Positions 1 through 5,343 of a stretch of DNA of 5,343 nt are shown here, piece by piece. The notes beneath the pieces are model-generated. The model did not search any database, was not told where the DNA came from, and worked only from the letters and a program-made list of their open reading frames with translations. A program made the translations under genes and the position numbers. Each line of letters starts with the position of its first letter. Within the stretch, counting starts at the first letter, position 1. Origin of the DNA: Burkholderiaceae bacterium (lineage in GTDB: Bacteria; Pseudomonadota; Gammaproteobacteria; Burkholderiales; Burkholderiaceae); contig JALREG010000175.1 of NCBI GenBank assembly GCA_023253905.1, forward strand, positions 1 to 5,343, written 5' to 3'.

Positions 1-253
1 ACCACACCCCGCTCCGCTCCTGCACGGTGCGCAACTTGCCGGCGTGAACGCGACACGTTGCGTGTATATTGGCGATGATCTGCGGGATATCGAAGCAGGA
101 CGCGCAGCGGGAATGCGCACGGTGGCAGCCGCCTACGGCTATTGCGGTGCCGACCACCCGCCCGAACGCTGGGGGGCAGACCATCTGATCCGCGAGCCGC
201 GAGAGCTCATTGCCTGGCTCTCACTCACGACTGAGCGGGGTCGGGTCGCCTGA
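1..253 (+). CDS. HAD-superfamily phosphatase, C-terminal fragment (Gph/MupP-like), 5' end outside window
   Basis: This is the last 83 residues of a HAD subfamily IA hydrolase, read in the frame starting at base 2 and ending at TGA 251-253. The visible start P-H-P-A-P-L-L matches the stretch just after the motif III lysine, and base 1 (a) fits the last base of an AAA lysine codon. HAD motif IV follows as Y-I-G-D-D-L-R-D-I-E-A-G-R-A-A-G-M (fragment residues 22-38), with the Mg-binding acids D25, D26 and D29. The tail G-A-D-H-L-I-R-E-P-R-E-L-I-A-W-L is typical of phosphoglycolate phosphatase (Gph) and the related N-acetylmuramate-6-phosphate phosphatase (MupP). Family membership is secure, but the substrate cannot be told because the cap domain and nucleophile aspartate lie outside the window. 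The GTG at 44 falls inside the conserved domain and is not the real start. The gene converges on aidB. Confidence 0.85.
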   Translation, partial: PHPAPLLHGAQLAGVNATRCVYIGDDLRDIEAGRAAGMRTVAAAYGYCGADHPPERWGADHLIREPRELIAWLSLTTERGRVA

Positions 254-257
254 GTGT

Positions 258-289
258 GAGCGGGCGTCAGGCGTACAAACGCCACGCTC
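258..289. terminator. Hairpin between convergent genes, possible bidirectional terminator
   Basis: GAGCGGGCGT (258-267) pairs with ACGCC-A-CGCTC (279-289), giving ten base pairs with a single bulged A at 284 and an 11-nt loop. It fills most of the 49-nt gap between the phosphatase stop (253) and the aidB stop (303), where both transcripts must end. No T-run follows on either strand, so it is not a textbook intrinsic terminator. The terminator role is inferred from position and pairing. Confidence 0.45.
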
Positions 290-302
290 CAGGCTCGCGG
301 CC

Positions 303-1955
303 TTACGCAACCAGCACGCGTGCTGCGATTTCACCGGCGTTGCATCCTGCGGGTAACGCGCCGAAGGTGAAGCCCGCCATCGCATCGTCCCCCAGTCGGC
401 TCGCGCAGAACGCATCGGCCACCGCGCCGGGCGAGTGCTGAAGAAGAAGCGCGGCCTGCCACTGAAGCGCAAGGCGACCCACCAGATGCCGGGCTGAGGC
501 TTCCTCATGAGGGCCCGCAAGGTCGCGCGCCAGCGCAGCGAGGCGTCGGTCGTAACGGGAGTCAGCACCCCGCGCGAGCGAGAATTCTGCGAGCAATGCC
601 TCTCGGGTCTGGGGCTCTCGCGACAGCGCGCGCAGCACGTCGAGGCACATCACGTTGCCCGACCCCTCCCAGATGGAATTGACCGGCAGCTCGCGGTAGA
701 GCCGGGCGAGCGGCACCTCCTCGGTGTAGCCATTTCCGCCCAGTACCTCCATGGCCTCCGCCGCAAGCGCCGGACCACGCTTACACACCCAGTATTTGGC
801 AATCGGGGTGCCGATGCGGGCGAGCGCACGCTCGAGGGGGTCGGCCGCATCATCGAGCGCATGCGCCAATCGAAGCGCCACGGCGACCGCTGCCTCGGTT
901 TCAAGGGCCAGATCGGCAAGCACCTGTCGCATGAGCGGCTGATCCACCAGCCGCCGACCAAACACACTGCGACCGCGCGCATGGTGAAGCGCGTGGGCGC
1001 TCGCGACGCGCATCACGCCTGCCGAGCCCAGTGCGCAATCCAGTCGGGTCAACGAGGCCATTTCAAGGATCGTGGGAATGCCTCGGCGGACCTCGCCCAC
1101 GAGCCAGGCCGACGCACCCCGAAATTCAACTTCCGACGAGGCATTCGACCGGTTGCCGAGTTTGTCCTTCAGGCGCTGAATATGAATGGCGTTCCGGCTG
1201 CCGTCGGGCAGGCGCCGCGGCAGAAGAAAACAACTGAGCGAGGCGGGCGAATCGTCCTCAGTCCGGGCAAGCACCAGGAACGCATCGCACATCGGTGCTG
1301 ACATGAACCACTTGTGCCCGGTGAGCCGGTATTCGCTTCCCCACTGACTGATGCCGGCAAACTGTGCGGTGGTGGTGTTGGCGCGCACGTCAGAGCCACC
1401 CTGCTTTTCGGTCATCCCCATGCCGATCGTGACGCCGAGCTTGTCGGCGAGCGGCAGCGTCCTCGGATCGTAGCGACGCGAGAGGAGCTTTGCATGCCAA
1501 TCGGCAAGCGCGGGCGCTTTGGCCAGCACCGGCGCAGCCGCATAGGTCATGGTGACCGGACACTGGCTGCCGTTTTCCACCTGGGCAAACATCAGGTAAC
1601 GCGCTGCCCTCGCCACCTGGCTGCCCGGCCCTGGTGCGAGCCAGGGTGAGCAGTGCGTGGCTTCCCCGATCAGACGCGACATCAACTCATGCCAGGCGGG
1701 ATGGAACTCCACCTCATCCATCCGCTCGCCAAAGCGATCGTGGGTCCGAAGCCTGGGTGGGTACTCGTTGGCGAGCCGCCCCAGGTCAAGCACCTCGGCC
1801 CGCCCGAGGGCCGCCCCAAGACGGCTGAGGTCTGAAAACGACTCCGCAGCACCCTGTGCGGCCGCATGCGTACGCAGTGCAGGATCCGAGTCGAACAGAT
1901 TGAAATCAACCAGCGCCGATGACTGATTGAAGACCTCGTGGGTTGAAGCACTCAT
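303..1955 (-). CDS. aidB: AidB-type acyl-CoA dehydrogenase (DNA alkylation-response flavoprotein)
   Basis: This 550-residue protein is complete and close in length to E. coli AidB (about 541). It matches that protein from end to end as I know it. The N-terminus has H-E-V-F-N-Q (6-11) and L-G-R-L-A-N (58-63). The flavin/acyl-CoA dehydrogenase core has M-T-E-K-Q-G-G-S-D-V (181-190), G-H-K-W-F (213-217), R-L-K-D-K-L-G-N-R-S-N-A-S (261-273), T-R-L-D-C-A-L-G-S (303-311), A-M-E-V-L-G-G-N-G-Y (401-410) and L-P-V-N-S-I-W-E-G-S-G-N (423-434). Residues from about 443 on form the AidB-specific C-terminal domain, linked to DNA binding in E. coli. E. coli AidB binds FAD and double-stranded DNA, has weak isovaleryl-CoA dehydrogenase activity and belongs to the Ada response; its cellular role is still debated. 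The protein is cytoplasmic, with no signal peptide. ATG at 1955 is supported by GGAGAG (1967-1962), 6 nt upstream. The gene starts 33 nt after soxA, so it is probably co-transcribed with the sox genes. No Ada box is visible in that spacer. Confidence 0.95.
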   Translation of the reverse strand: MSASTHEVFNQSSALVDFNLFDSDPALRTHAAAQGAAESFSDLSRLGAALGRAEVLDLGRLANEYPPRLRTHDRFGERMDEVEFHPAWHELMSRLIGEATHCSPWLAPGPGSQVARAARYLMFAQVENGSQCPVTMTYAAAPVLAKAPALADWHAKLLSRRYDPRTLPLADKLGVTIGMGMTEKQGGSDVRANTTTAQFAGISQWGSEYRLTGHKWFMSAPMCDAFLVLARTEDDSPASLSCFLLPRRLPDGSRNAIHIQRLKDKLGNRSNASSEVEFRGASAWLVGEVRRGIPTILEMASLTRLDCALGSAGVMRVASAHALHHARGRSVFGRRLVDQPLMRQVLADLALETEAAVAVALRLAHALDDAADPLERALARIGTPIAKYWVCKRGPALAAEAMEVLGGNGYTEEVPLARLYRELPVNSIWEGSGNVMCLDVLRALSREPQTREALLAEFSLARGADSRYDRRLAALARDLAGPHEEASARHLVGRLALQWQAALLLQHSPGAVADAFCASRLGDDAMAGFTFGALPAGCNAGEIAARVLVA

Positions 1956-1961
1956 CGATCG

Positions 1962-1967
1962 CTCTCC
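1962..1967 (-). promoter_or_regulatory. aidB ribosome binding site
   Basis: On the minus strand GGAGAG lies 6 nt before the aidB ATG (1955-1953). It sits inside the 33-nt soxA-aidB spacer (1956-1988), which has no recognisable promoter. This supports the chosen start, and translation of aidB from the sox transcript. Confidence 0.7.
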
Positions 1968-1988
1968 GGTTCATGCACGAGAGGCTCG

Positions 1989-2777
1989 CTAAGGCCGCAC
2001 GCCCGCCCCTTCGTGCAGCATACCTGCCGCCCGCGCCGCCAGAAACAGTTCGAGCTCGATCATGTCGCGGCTCATCGGAGCAGGCTGCTCGGCGCGCACC
2101 CCGGCAAAGCAGCCACGCAGGCGTCGCGCGAGCGACCCGGCCGATTGCCACTGCAGACGGTAGATCGGGTAGGCGGTCGGATGCCCCTGCGGAATCGGAC
2201 TTCCCCCCAAGCGGCCGCCTGCAAGCTGGTCGTGGCAGTGCGCGCAAGATAACGCCAGCTGGCCAATCCGGCTGGTGAAAAGACGGTTCCCGCGCTCGAG
2301 CGACTCGGCAAGCCTTGGATCATCGGGCCGAACAAGTGGAACGCCTCGCGACTGCATCGCCACATAGGATTCCAACGCCAGCATCGCATCATCTTCCGAG
2401 CCCAGAAGCGGCTGCGCCTGGTGCCGCGCGCGACAGAGATTGATGCGCTTTTGCAGATTGACGGGCTCACCGAGTTGGTCGTCCCAGGCGGGATAGCGCG
2501 CGGCAACTCCCCGCATCGACTGCTCGGCCATGCCGTGACAACCCGAGCAGGCGCGACCCGCGGACGCATCACGCCATCGGCGCGCCCCATCCGACACCCA
2601 CAGCATGACCGGGTTCTGCGCTTCATCGCGCTGAAGCGCCTGCGTGGCGGCACTCATGAAGTCAAAGCCAGAACGGCGCGAATCGGCCGCTTGCGCCCAC
2701 GCATCACCCGTAACCGAACCGAGCTGAACGACGAGAAGGAAGAGGACCGCCTGCCAACGGCGGCGGATCGCTCTCAC
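1989..2777 (-). CDS. soxA: Diheme cytochrome c SoxA, subunit of the SoxAX complex
   Basis: SoxA pairs with SoxX in the periplasm. The SoxAX complex oxidatively joins thiosulfate to the C-terminal cysteine of SoxY. The 262-residue precursor has a Sec signal peptide: basic M-R-A-I-R-R-R-W, a hydrophobic stretch at about 10-20, and cleavage probably after A-W-A (26-28). Two heme c motifs are present, C-S-G-C-H (77-81) and C-A-H-C-H (178-182), so this is the diheme form. The expected cysteine axial ligands are in place: C115 in R-I-N-L-C-R for heme 1, and C223 in R-R-L-R-G-C-F for the active-site heme 2 (the persulfide cysteine in studied SoxA). Y-P-I-Y-R-L-Q-W-Q (203-211) and the C-terminal V-R-P are also family-typical. 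The start is GTG at 2777, overlapping the soxZ stop as GTGA, which implies translational coupling. No key residue is missing. Confidence 0.94.
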   Translation of the reverse strand: MRAIRRRWQAVLFLLVVQLGSVTGDAWAQAADSRRSGFDFMSAATQALQRDEAQNPVMLWVSDGARRWRDASAGRACSGCHGMAEQSMRGVAARYPAWDDQLGEPVNLQKRINLCRARHQAQPLLGSEDDAMLALESYVAMQSRGVPLVRPDDPRLAESLERGNRLFTSRIGQLALSCAHCHDQLAGGRLGGSPIPQGHPTAYPIYRLQWQSAGSLARRLRGCFAGVRAEQPAPMSRDMIELELFLAARAAGMLHEGAGVRP

Positions 2778-3097
2778 ACCACCACGAGCGCCACCCGCTC
2801 GGTATGCGCGAAACCGCGATCGCCGCGCCAGCTGAACACCAGCTCTCCGCTGCGCTCAGCCACCATCCCGAAGGACAGGTACGGATTCGCCGAGATGGCC
2901 GGGTAGAGCCGCGCACTGAAAACCGCTTCGCCCTCGAACACACAGCGAAACTCGGTGAGGATGTCACGGGGCAGCCGCTCGCCATCCGAACCGCGGCGAT
3001 AGCCGGTTTCCATCGGGTGGCCGATCATGACGCGGATCTCGAAGGCCTCTCCGCGTTTGACCTCACGCGGCATATCGATCAGGGTTCGTGCGGCCAT
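2774..3097 (-). CDS. soxZ: SoxZ, partner subunit of the SoxYZ sulfur carrier
   Basis: SoxZ binds SoxY to form the periplasmic carrier that presents sulfur intermediates to the Sox enzymes. The 107-residue length is normal. Family signatures are clear: G-H-P-M-E-T-G-Y-R (26-34) and L-Y-P-A-I-S-A-N-P-Y-L-S-F (64-76), with the final strand A-H-T-E-R-V-A-L-V-V-V. There is no signal peptide, as is usual; SoxZ is thought to be exported in complex with Tat-targeted SoxY. The ATG at 3097 lies 4 nt after the soxY stop. Its ribosome binding site GAGGA (3110-3106) is inside the last codons of soxY. The TGA stop overlaps the soxA GTG start. Confidence 0.94.
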   Translation of the reverse strand: MAARTLIDMPREVKRGEAFEIRVMIGHPMETGYRRGSDGERLPRDILTEFRCVFEGEAVFSARLYPAISANPYLSFGMVAERSGELVFSWRGDRGFAHTERVALVVV

Positions 3098-3101
3098 CGC
3101 G

Positions 3102-3662
3102 TCAGTCCTCGATGCAGGCAGCGAGCGTGACGATCACGTCGATATCGCCCGACCAGTAGCTGCCATCCGACAAACGCGCAACCGCCACCATTTTTTGCGA
3201 GGTGGCCAGGCGAATTCGCGTGGACACCTTGGCTGCTGGATTGCGCGGACTCAGCCCAAAGCTTGCCACCTCATGCTGCGGATTGCGTTCGCTGAACACG
3301 GCGATTGCCGCCACGTGGTCGTCCGGGCGCATGGGGTGATCCACGGTCACCGAGAGCGGCACCGTGTTGCCGTTATCAACCAGCGGCGCAATCTGAACGC
3401 GCACCTTGCCAGCACGAACCGGCGCGCCGCCGGTGAACGTCCGGATCGCCGCGTCGAGAGACGGCGCGGAATCGGGCTGCGACGCGCTGACCGCGGTGGA
3501 CGCGAGCGCGGCAGGCGCGCTCGCGAGCCAGGCTCCGGCGGCCGCACCGGTACGGAGCATCGAAGGGACCGCCCCGCCGACGACACCCGCCAACGTACCG
3601 CCCAGCATCTGCCTTCGTACAGGCTGAAGCGCCCTCTCTACGGATCGATCAAACTGTTTCAA
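3102..3662 (-). CDS. soxY: SoxY, sulfur-binding subunit of the SoxYZ carrier, with a non-GGCGG C-terminus
   Basis: SoxY carries pathway intermediates bound to a cysteine on its flexible C-terminal arm. The protein has 186 residues. The N-terminus looks like a Tat signal: R16-R17-Q-M-L-G, then a long Gly/Ala-rich hydrophobic segment, with cleavage probably after A-L-A (52-54). The core has I-A-P-L-V-D-N-G-N-T-V-P-L-S-V (91-105), F-S-E-R-N-P-Q-H-E-V-A-S-F (123-135), K-V-S-T-R-I-R-L-A (145-153) and S-D-G-S-Y-W (165-170). It ends V-T-L-A-A-C-I-E-D with C183 as the only candidate sulfur-binding residue, whereas the studied Paracoccus protein ends G-G-C-G-G. I choose the TTG start at 3662 for two reasons: a strong GGAGGG precedes it, and the first in-frame ATG (3608, M19) would remove the twin arginines. 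It follows soxX after 12 nt. The family call is secure; whether this is a full thiosulfate carrier or a divergent variant is open. Confidence 0.92.
   Translation of the reverse strand: MKQFDRSVERALQPVRRQMLGGTLAGVVGGAVPSMLRTGAAAGAWLASAPAALASTAVSASQPDSAPSLDAAIRTFTGGAPVRAGKVRVQIAPLVDNGNTVPLSVTVDHPMRPDDHVAAIAVFSERNPQHEVASFGLSPRNPAAKVSTRIRLATSQKMVAVARLSDGSYWSGDIDVIVTLAACIED
3106..3110 (-). promoter_or_regulatory. soxZ ribosome binding site inside the soxY C-terminal codons
   Basis: GAGGA on the minus strand lies 8 nt before the soxZ ATG (3097-3095). It is made by the Glu and Asp codons that end SoxY, right after the functional cysteine codon and an Ile codon. The same bases therefore set the SoxY tail and soxZ translation. 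Confidence 0.7.
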
Positions 3663-3667
3663 GACAC

Positions 3668-3673
3668 CCTCCG
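3668..3673 (-). promoter_or_regulatory. soxY ribosome binding site deciding a TTG start
   Basis: The 12-nt soxX-soxY spacer reads GCGGAGGGTGTC on the minus strand. Its GGAGGG core (3672-3667) is close to the anti-Shine-Dalgarno complement and ends 4 nt before TTG 3662-3660. A near-ideal site may offset the weak start codon. It is the main evidence for starting soxY at TTG. Confidence 0.7.
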
Positions 3674-3674
3674 C

Positions 3675-4136
3675 TCATTTGAGAGTCACGAGCCAGGCCA
3701 CCACATCTTCGATCTGCTGCGCGCTAAAGATCGTCTTGCCGCGCCACGCCTGCGCCACCCTTGGCGCGGCGTCGACCACGCCATAGGCCGGCATCAGAGA
3801 CTCCGGGTTGACCTGTCGCGAATCATGAATCCGGAGTCGAAGTTCCGCCTCACCCAATCGGGTGCCCACGCCCGCAAGCGGCGGCGCCAGGTTGCCCTGC
3901 TGGCGCACATCGCCCACCGGCGCGCTGTGACACAAAAGACACAGCCCCCGCTGACGGTCCGCTACCAGCTCACGCCCACGGTCGGGATCACCCGGCGAGA
4001 CACCCGGCGGTCGCGGCAGTGAAGGCTCAGCCCATGCTGCAGGGATGGACGCGAGCCCAGCCGCGAACCCAATCCCACCCACAAGCGCCCATGCGCGGAC
4101 GTGGAGATGCGACCGGGGCATTCGATTAAACCGCAT
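3675..4136 (-). CDS. soxX: Cytochrome c SoxX, small subunit of the SoxAX complex
   Basis: SoxX is the monoheme electron-transfer partner of SoxA in the periplasm. Taken from ATG 4136 it has 153 residues (161 from an in-frame GTG at 4160). A signal peptide is clear: a basic R-F-N-R-M-P-R-S-H-L-H-V-R region, the hydrophobic core A-L-V-G-G-I-G-F-A-A-G-L-A, and cleavage after A-W-A (residue 36 from the ATG). One heme c motif, C-L-L-C-H, begins 22 residues after R-P-P-G, and is followed by the family-typical G-N-L-A-P-P-L-A-G-V-G. The methionine of S-L-M-P-A-Y is the expected distal ligand. The C-terminus S-A-Q-Q-I-E-D-V-V-A-W-L-V-T-L-K is the usual last helix. ATG is preferred because it gives a normal signal peptide and has a weak GGTGGGTGG upstream; the GTG has GGGAG 5 nt upstream, but inside the stem of the hairpin at 4162-4196. 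It is the first gene of the sox block. Confidence 0.9.
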   Translation of the reverse strand: MRFNRMPRSHLHVRAWALVGGIGFAAGLASIPAAWAEPSLPRPPGVSPGDPDRGRELVADRQRGLCLLCHSAPVGDVRQQGNLAPPLAGVGTRLGEAELRLRIHDSRQVNPESLMPAYGVVDAAPRVAQAWRGKTIFSAQQIEDVVAWLVTLK

Positions 4137-4161
4137 GGAAAACCACCCACCGAACCCCACC

Positions 4162-4196
4162 CGCGCTCCCGATCCCCGACTGGGGCCGGGAGCGCG
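4162..4196 (-). terminator. Strong GC hairpin between the molybdenum hydroxylase gene and soxX
   Basis: CGCGCTCCCG (4162-4171) is perfectly complementary to CGGGAGCGCG (4187-4196). After a small AT/C mismatch, CCCC (4174-4177) pairs with GGGG (4182-4185) around a 4-nt loop, giving 14 pairs, 13 of them G-C. It begins 25 nt after the upstream TGA (4222-4224). No T-run directly follows; the first TTTT on the minus strand is about 20 nt later. It could be a terminator, an RNA-processing or stability element, or a control element for soxX. It covers the GGGAG that would serve the alternative GTG start. No sigma-70-like promoter is evident in 4137-4221. Confidence 0.5.
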
Positions 4197-4221
4197 AATG
4201 TCGGACGGAACCGCCCGGGCG

Positions 4222-5343
4222 TCAGGCGCGCTTCAGACTCTGCCCGGTAAGCGGCAGATGGCGAACCCGCTTGCCTGTGGCTGCGTAGATGGCGTTCATC
4301 ACCGCCGGCGCCGCCACTGCAATCGTGGGCTCACCCACCCCGCCCCAGAACCCGCCCGAAGGCATGACGATGCTCTCCACCTTGGGCATGTGCCGCATGT
4401 GCATCACGGGATAGGTATCGAAGTTGGTCTGCTCGATTCGACCGTCTTTCACCGTGCACTGACCGAAGAACGCCGACAACCCGTAGACAAAAGAGCCCTC
4501 GATCTGCGCCTCGATCTGCTGCGGATTGACCGCATGACCGCAGTCTGTCGCGGCCACGATGCGATGCACACGAAGTTCTCCCTCGGCATTGACCGACACC
4601 TCGGCACAGGCTGCGACATAGCTGCCAAAGCCGTGGGTCTGGGCAAGTCCGCGGAACACCTTCTGGCCGTCCACATCCGGGGCGGGCTTGCCCCATCCTG
4701 AGCGCTCGGCCACCGCATTCAGCACCGCCAGATGCTTCGGATGCTTGACCATGAGCTTGCGGCGCAATTCAAGCGGATCCTGGTTGGTCGCCGCCGCGAT
4801 CTCGTCGATGAAGCATTCGAGGTAAATGGCATTCTGGTTGAGGTTGACCCCGCGCCAGAAACCCGGCGGCACATGGGGATTACGCATGGCGTGATCGATC
4901 AGGACGTTCGGGAAGCTGTAGCCGATCATCGCCTCGCCGCCGCCCTCGTTCAGGCCCTGGAAGACCACGGGGTCTTTGCCATCCTTGATGTTCTGCGGGA
5001 AAACGCCCGCGAGAATCGACTGGCCGGAAATCCGCATGTGCAGGCCGGTAATGTTGCCCGACGCATCGAGCCCCGCCGTGAGCTTGCACTGGGTGACCGG
5101 ATGGAACCGGCCATGGAGCATGTCTTCCTCACGGCTCCAGAGGAGTTTCACCGGCGTGCCGGGCATCTCCTTGGCAATGGCCACCACCTGGCGAACCCAG
5201 TCGTGAACCGCGCCGCGCCGCCCGAACCCGCCACCCAGGTTGATCTTGTAGACCTCGCACTTGGCCGCTGGCAGACCCGAGCTCTCGGACGCCGCGGCGA
5301 GCGCCGCCTCGCCATTCTGGGTGGGCGTCCAGACCTCGCAGCG
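4222..5343 (-). CDS. Molybdopterin-binding subunit of a xanthine dehydrogenase-family hydroxylase (isoquinoline 1-oxidoreductase beta/aldehyde dehydrogenase-like), C-terminal half
   Basis: The reading frame is open from the window edge and gives the last 373 residues; full-length relatives have about 700-770. The fragment opens with E-V-W-T-P-T-Q-N (3-10). L-G-G-G-F-G-R-R (36-43), a molybdopterin-contact loop, follows. Further on are V-P-P-G-F-W-R-G-V-N, L-E-C-F-I-D-E-I-A, A-A-T-D-C-G-H-A-V-N-P, and near the end G-G-V-G-E-P-T with E338 in the place of the catalytic glutamate of xanthine oxidase (bovine E1261). The closing A-V-M-N-A-I-Y-A-A-T-G-K-R-V-R is highly characteristic. Such enzymes hydroxylate N-heterocycles or aldehydes and pass electrons to a small two-[2Fe-2S] subunit, often encoded next door and probably upstream here. 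The motifs suggest a functional enzyme, but the substrate cannot be inferred. GTG 5187 is internal, not a start. It is co-directional with sox, 61-85 nt upstream of soxX. Confidence 0.92.
   Translation of the reverse strand, partial: RCEVWTPTQNGEAALAAASESSGLPAAKCEVYKINLGGGFGRRGAVHDWVRQVVAIAKEMPGTPVKLLWSREEDMLHGRFHPVTQCKLTAGLDASGNITGLHMRISGQSILAGVFPQNIKDGKDPVVFQGLNEGGGEAMIGYSFPNVLIDHAMRNPHVPPGFWRGVNLNQNAIYLECFIDEIAAATNQDPLELRRKLMVKHPKHLAVLNAVAERSGWGKPAPDVDGQKVFRGLAQTHGFGSYVAACAEVSVNAEGELRVHRIVAATDCGHAVNPQQIEAQIEGSFVYGLSAFFGQCTVKDGRIEQTNFDTYPVMHMRHMPKVESIVMPSGGFWGGVGEPTIAVAAPAVMNAIYAATGKRVRHLPLTGQSLKRA

Noticed and set aside
507..1301. A 264-codon open frame on the plus strand, antisense to aidB
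   Set aside because: It is fully inside aidB, of low-complexity basic composition, with no motif; a shadow of aidB codon bias.
1906..2247. A minus-strand frame crossing the soxA-aidB junction, including an ATG just upstream of aidB
   Set aside because: It overlaps both genes out of frame. The short peptide from that ATG has no sign of selection that I can see, and the GGAGAG there fits the aidB start better.
3027..4022. A 331-codon open frame on the plus strand, antisense to soxZ, soxY and soxX
   Set aside because: The protein is rich in Arg and His with no recognisable domain, and it lies opposite three well-supported genes. Long antisense frames are expected in GC-rich DNA.
4213..4220. 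GCCCGGGC palindrome just after the molybdenum hydroxylase stop
   Set aside because: Eight bases of pure G and C are expected by chance here, and no second copy or promoter nearby makes it a credible operator.
4045..4701. A 218-codon plus-strand frame spanning the soxX start, the spacer and the molybdenum hydroxylase end
   Set aside because: No domain is seen, and it runs antisense through two genes with clear family motifs.
1..5343. CRISPR arrays, tRNA or rRNA genes, insertion-sequence ends, phage or defence genes
   Set aside because: No regular repeats, RNA-gene signatures, transposase motifs or flanking inverted repeats were noticed, and almost every base is in a recognised gene.

Overview
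The window reads as GC-rich chromosomal DNA of a proteobacterium, most likely a betaproteobacterium (Burkholderiales/Rhodocyclales type). This rests on base composition, the close resemblance of the AidB protein to the E. coli protein, and the sox gene types; no phylogeny could be run. Coding density is very high. Every gene except the one at the left edge lies on the minus strand, so the cluster is read from high to low coordinates.

Layout in direction of transcription: (1) 5343-4222, the C-terminal half of a large molybdenum hydroxylase subunit (xanthine dehydrogenase superfamily, isoquinoline 1-oxidoreductase beta-like), open at the window edge. (2) A short spacer with a perfect 10-bp GC hairpin (4162-4196). 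(3) A tight sox block: soxX (cytochrome c), soxY (sulfur carrier, Tat signal, TTG start), soxZ (carrier partner), soxA (diheme cytochrome c, GTG start overlapping the soxZ stop). (4) Only 33 nt after soxA, a full-length aidB-type acyl-CoA dehydrogenase/DNA alkylation-response flavoprotein (1955-303). (5) From the left edge, on the plus strand, the C-terminal end of a HAD-superfamily phosphatase (Gph/MupP type) that converges on aidB. A hairpin in the 49-nt gap could end both transcripts.

How the genes work together: SoxAX is a periplasmic c-type cytochrome complex that oxidatively joins thiosulfate (or a related sulfur compound) to the C-terminal cysteine of SoxY. SoxY is held in the SoxYZ carrier. 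In the full pathway SoxB then hydrolyses off sulfate and SoxCD oxidises the remaining sulfane sulfur. Here the block has only X, Y, Z and A. The place after soxA, where soxB often sits, is taken by aidB, and the convergent phosphatase gene then closes the operon.

The points most worth a second look are the aidB-sox linkage, the absence of soxB/soxCD from this operon, the SoxY C-terminus (A-A-C-I-E-D instead of the textbook G-G-C-G-G, with the soxZ ribosome binding site written in its last codons), and the hairpin upstream of soxX. I did not find a convincing wholly new system; these are variations on known families.
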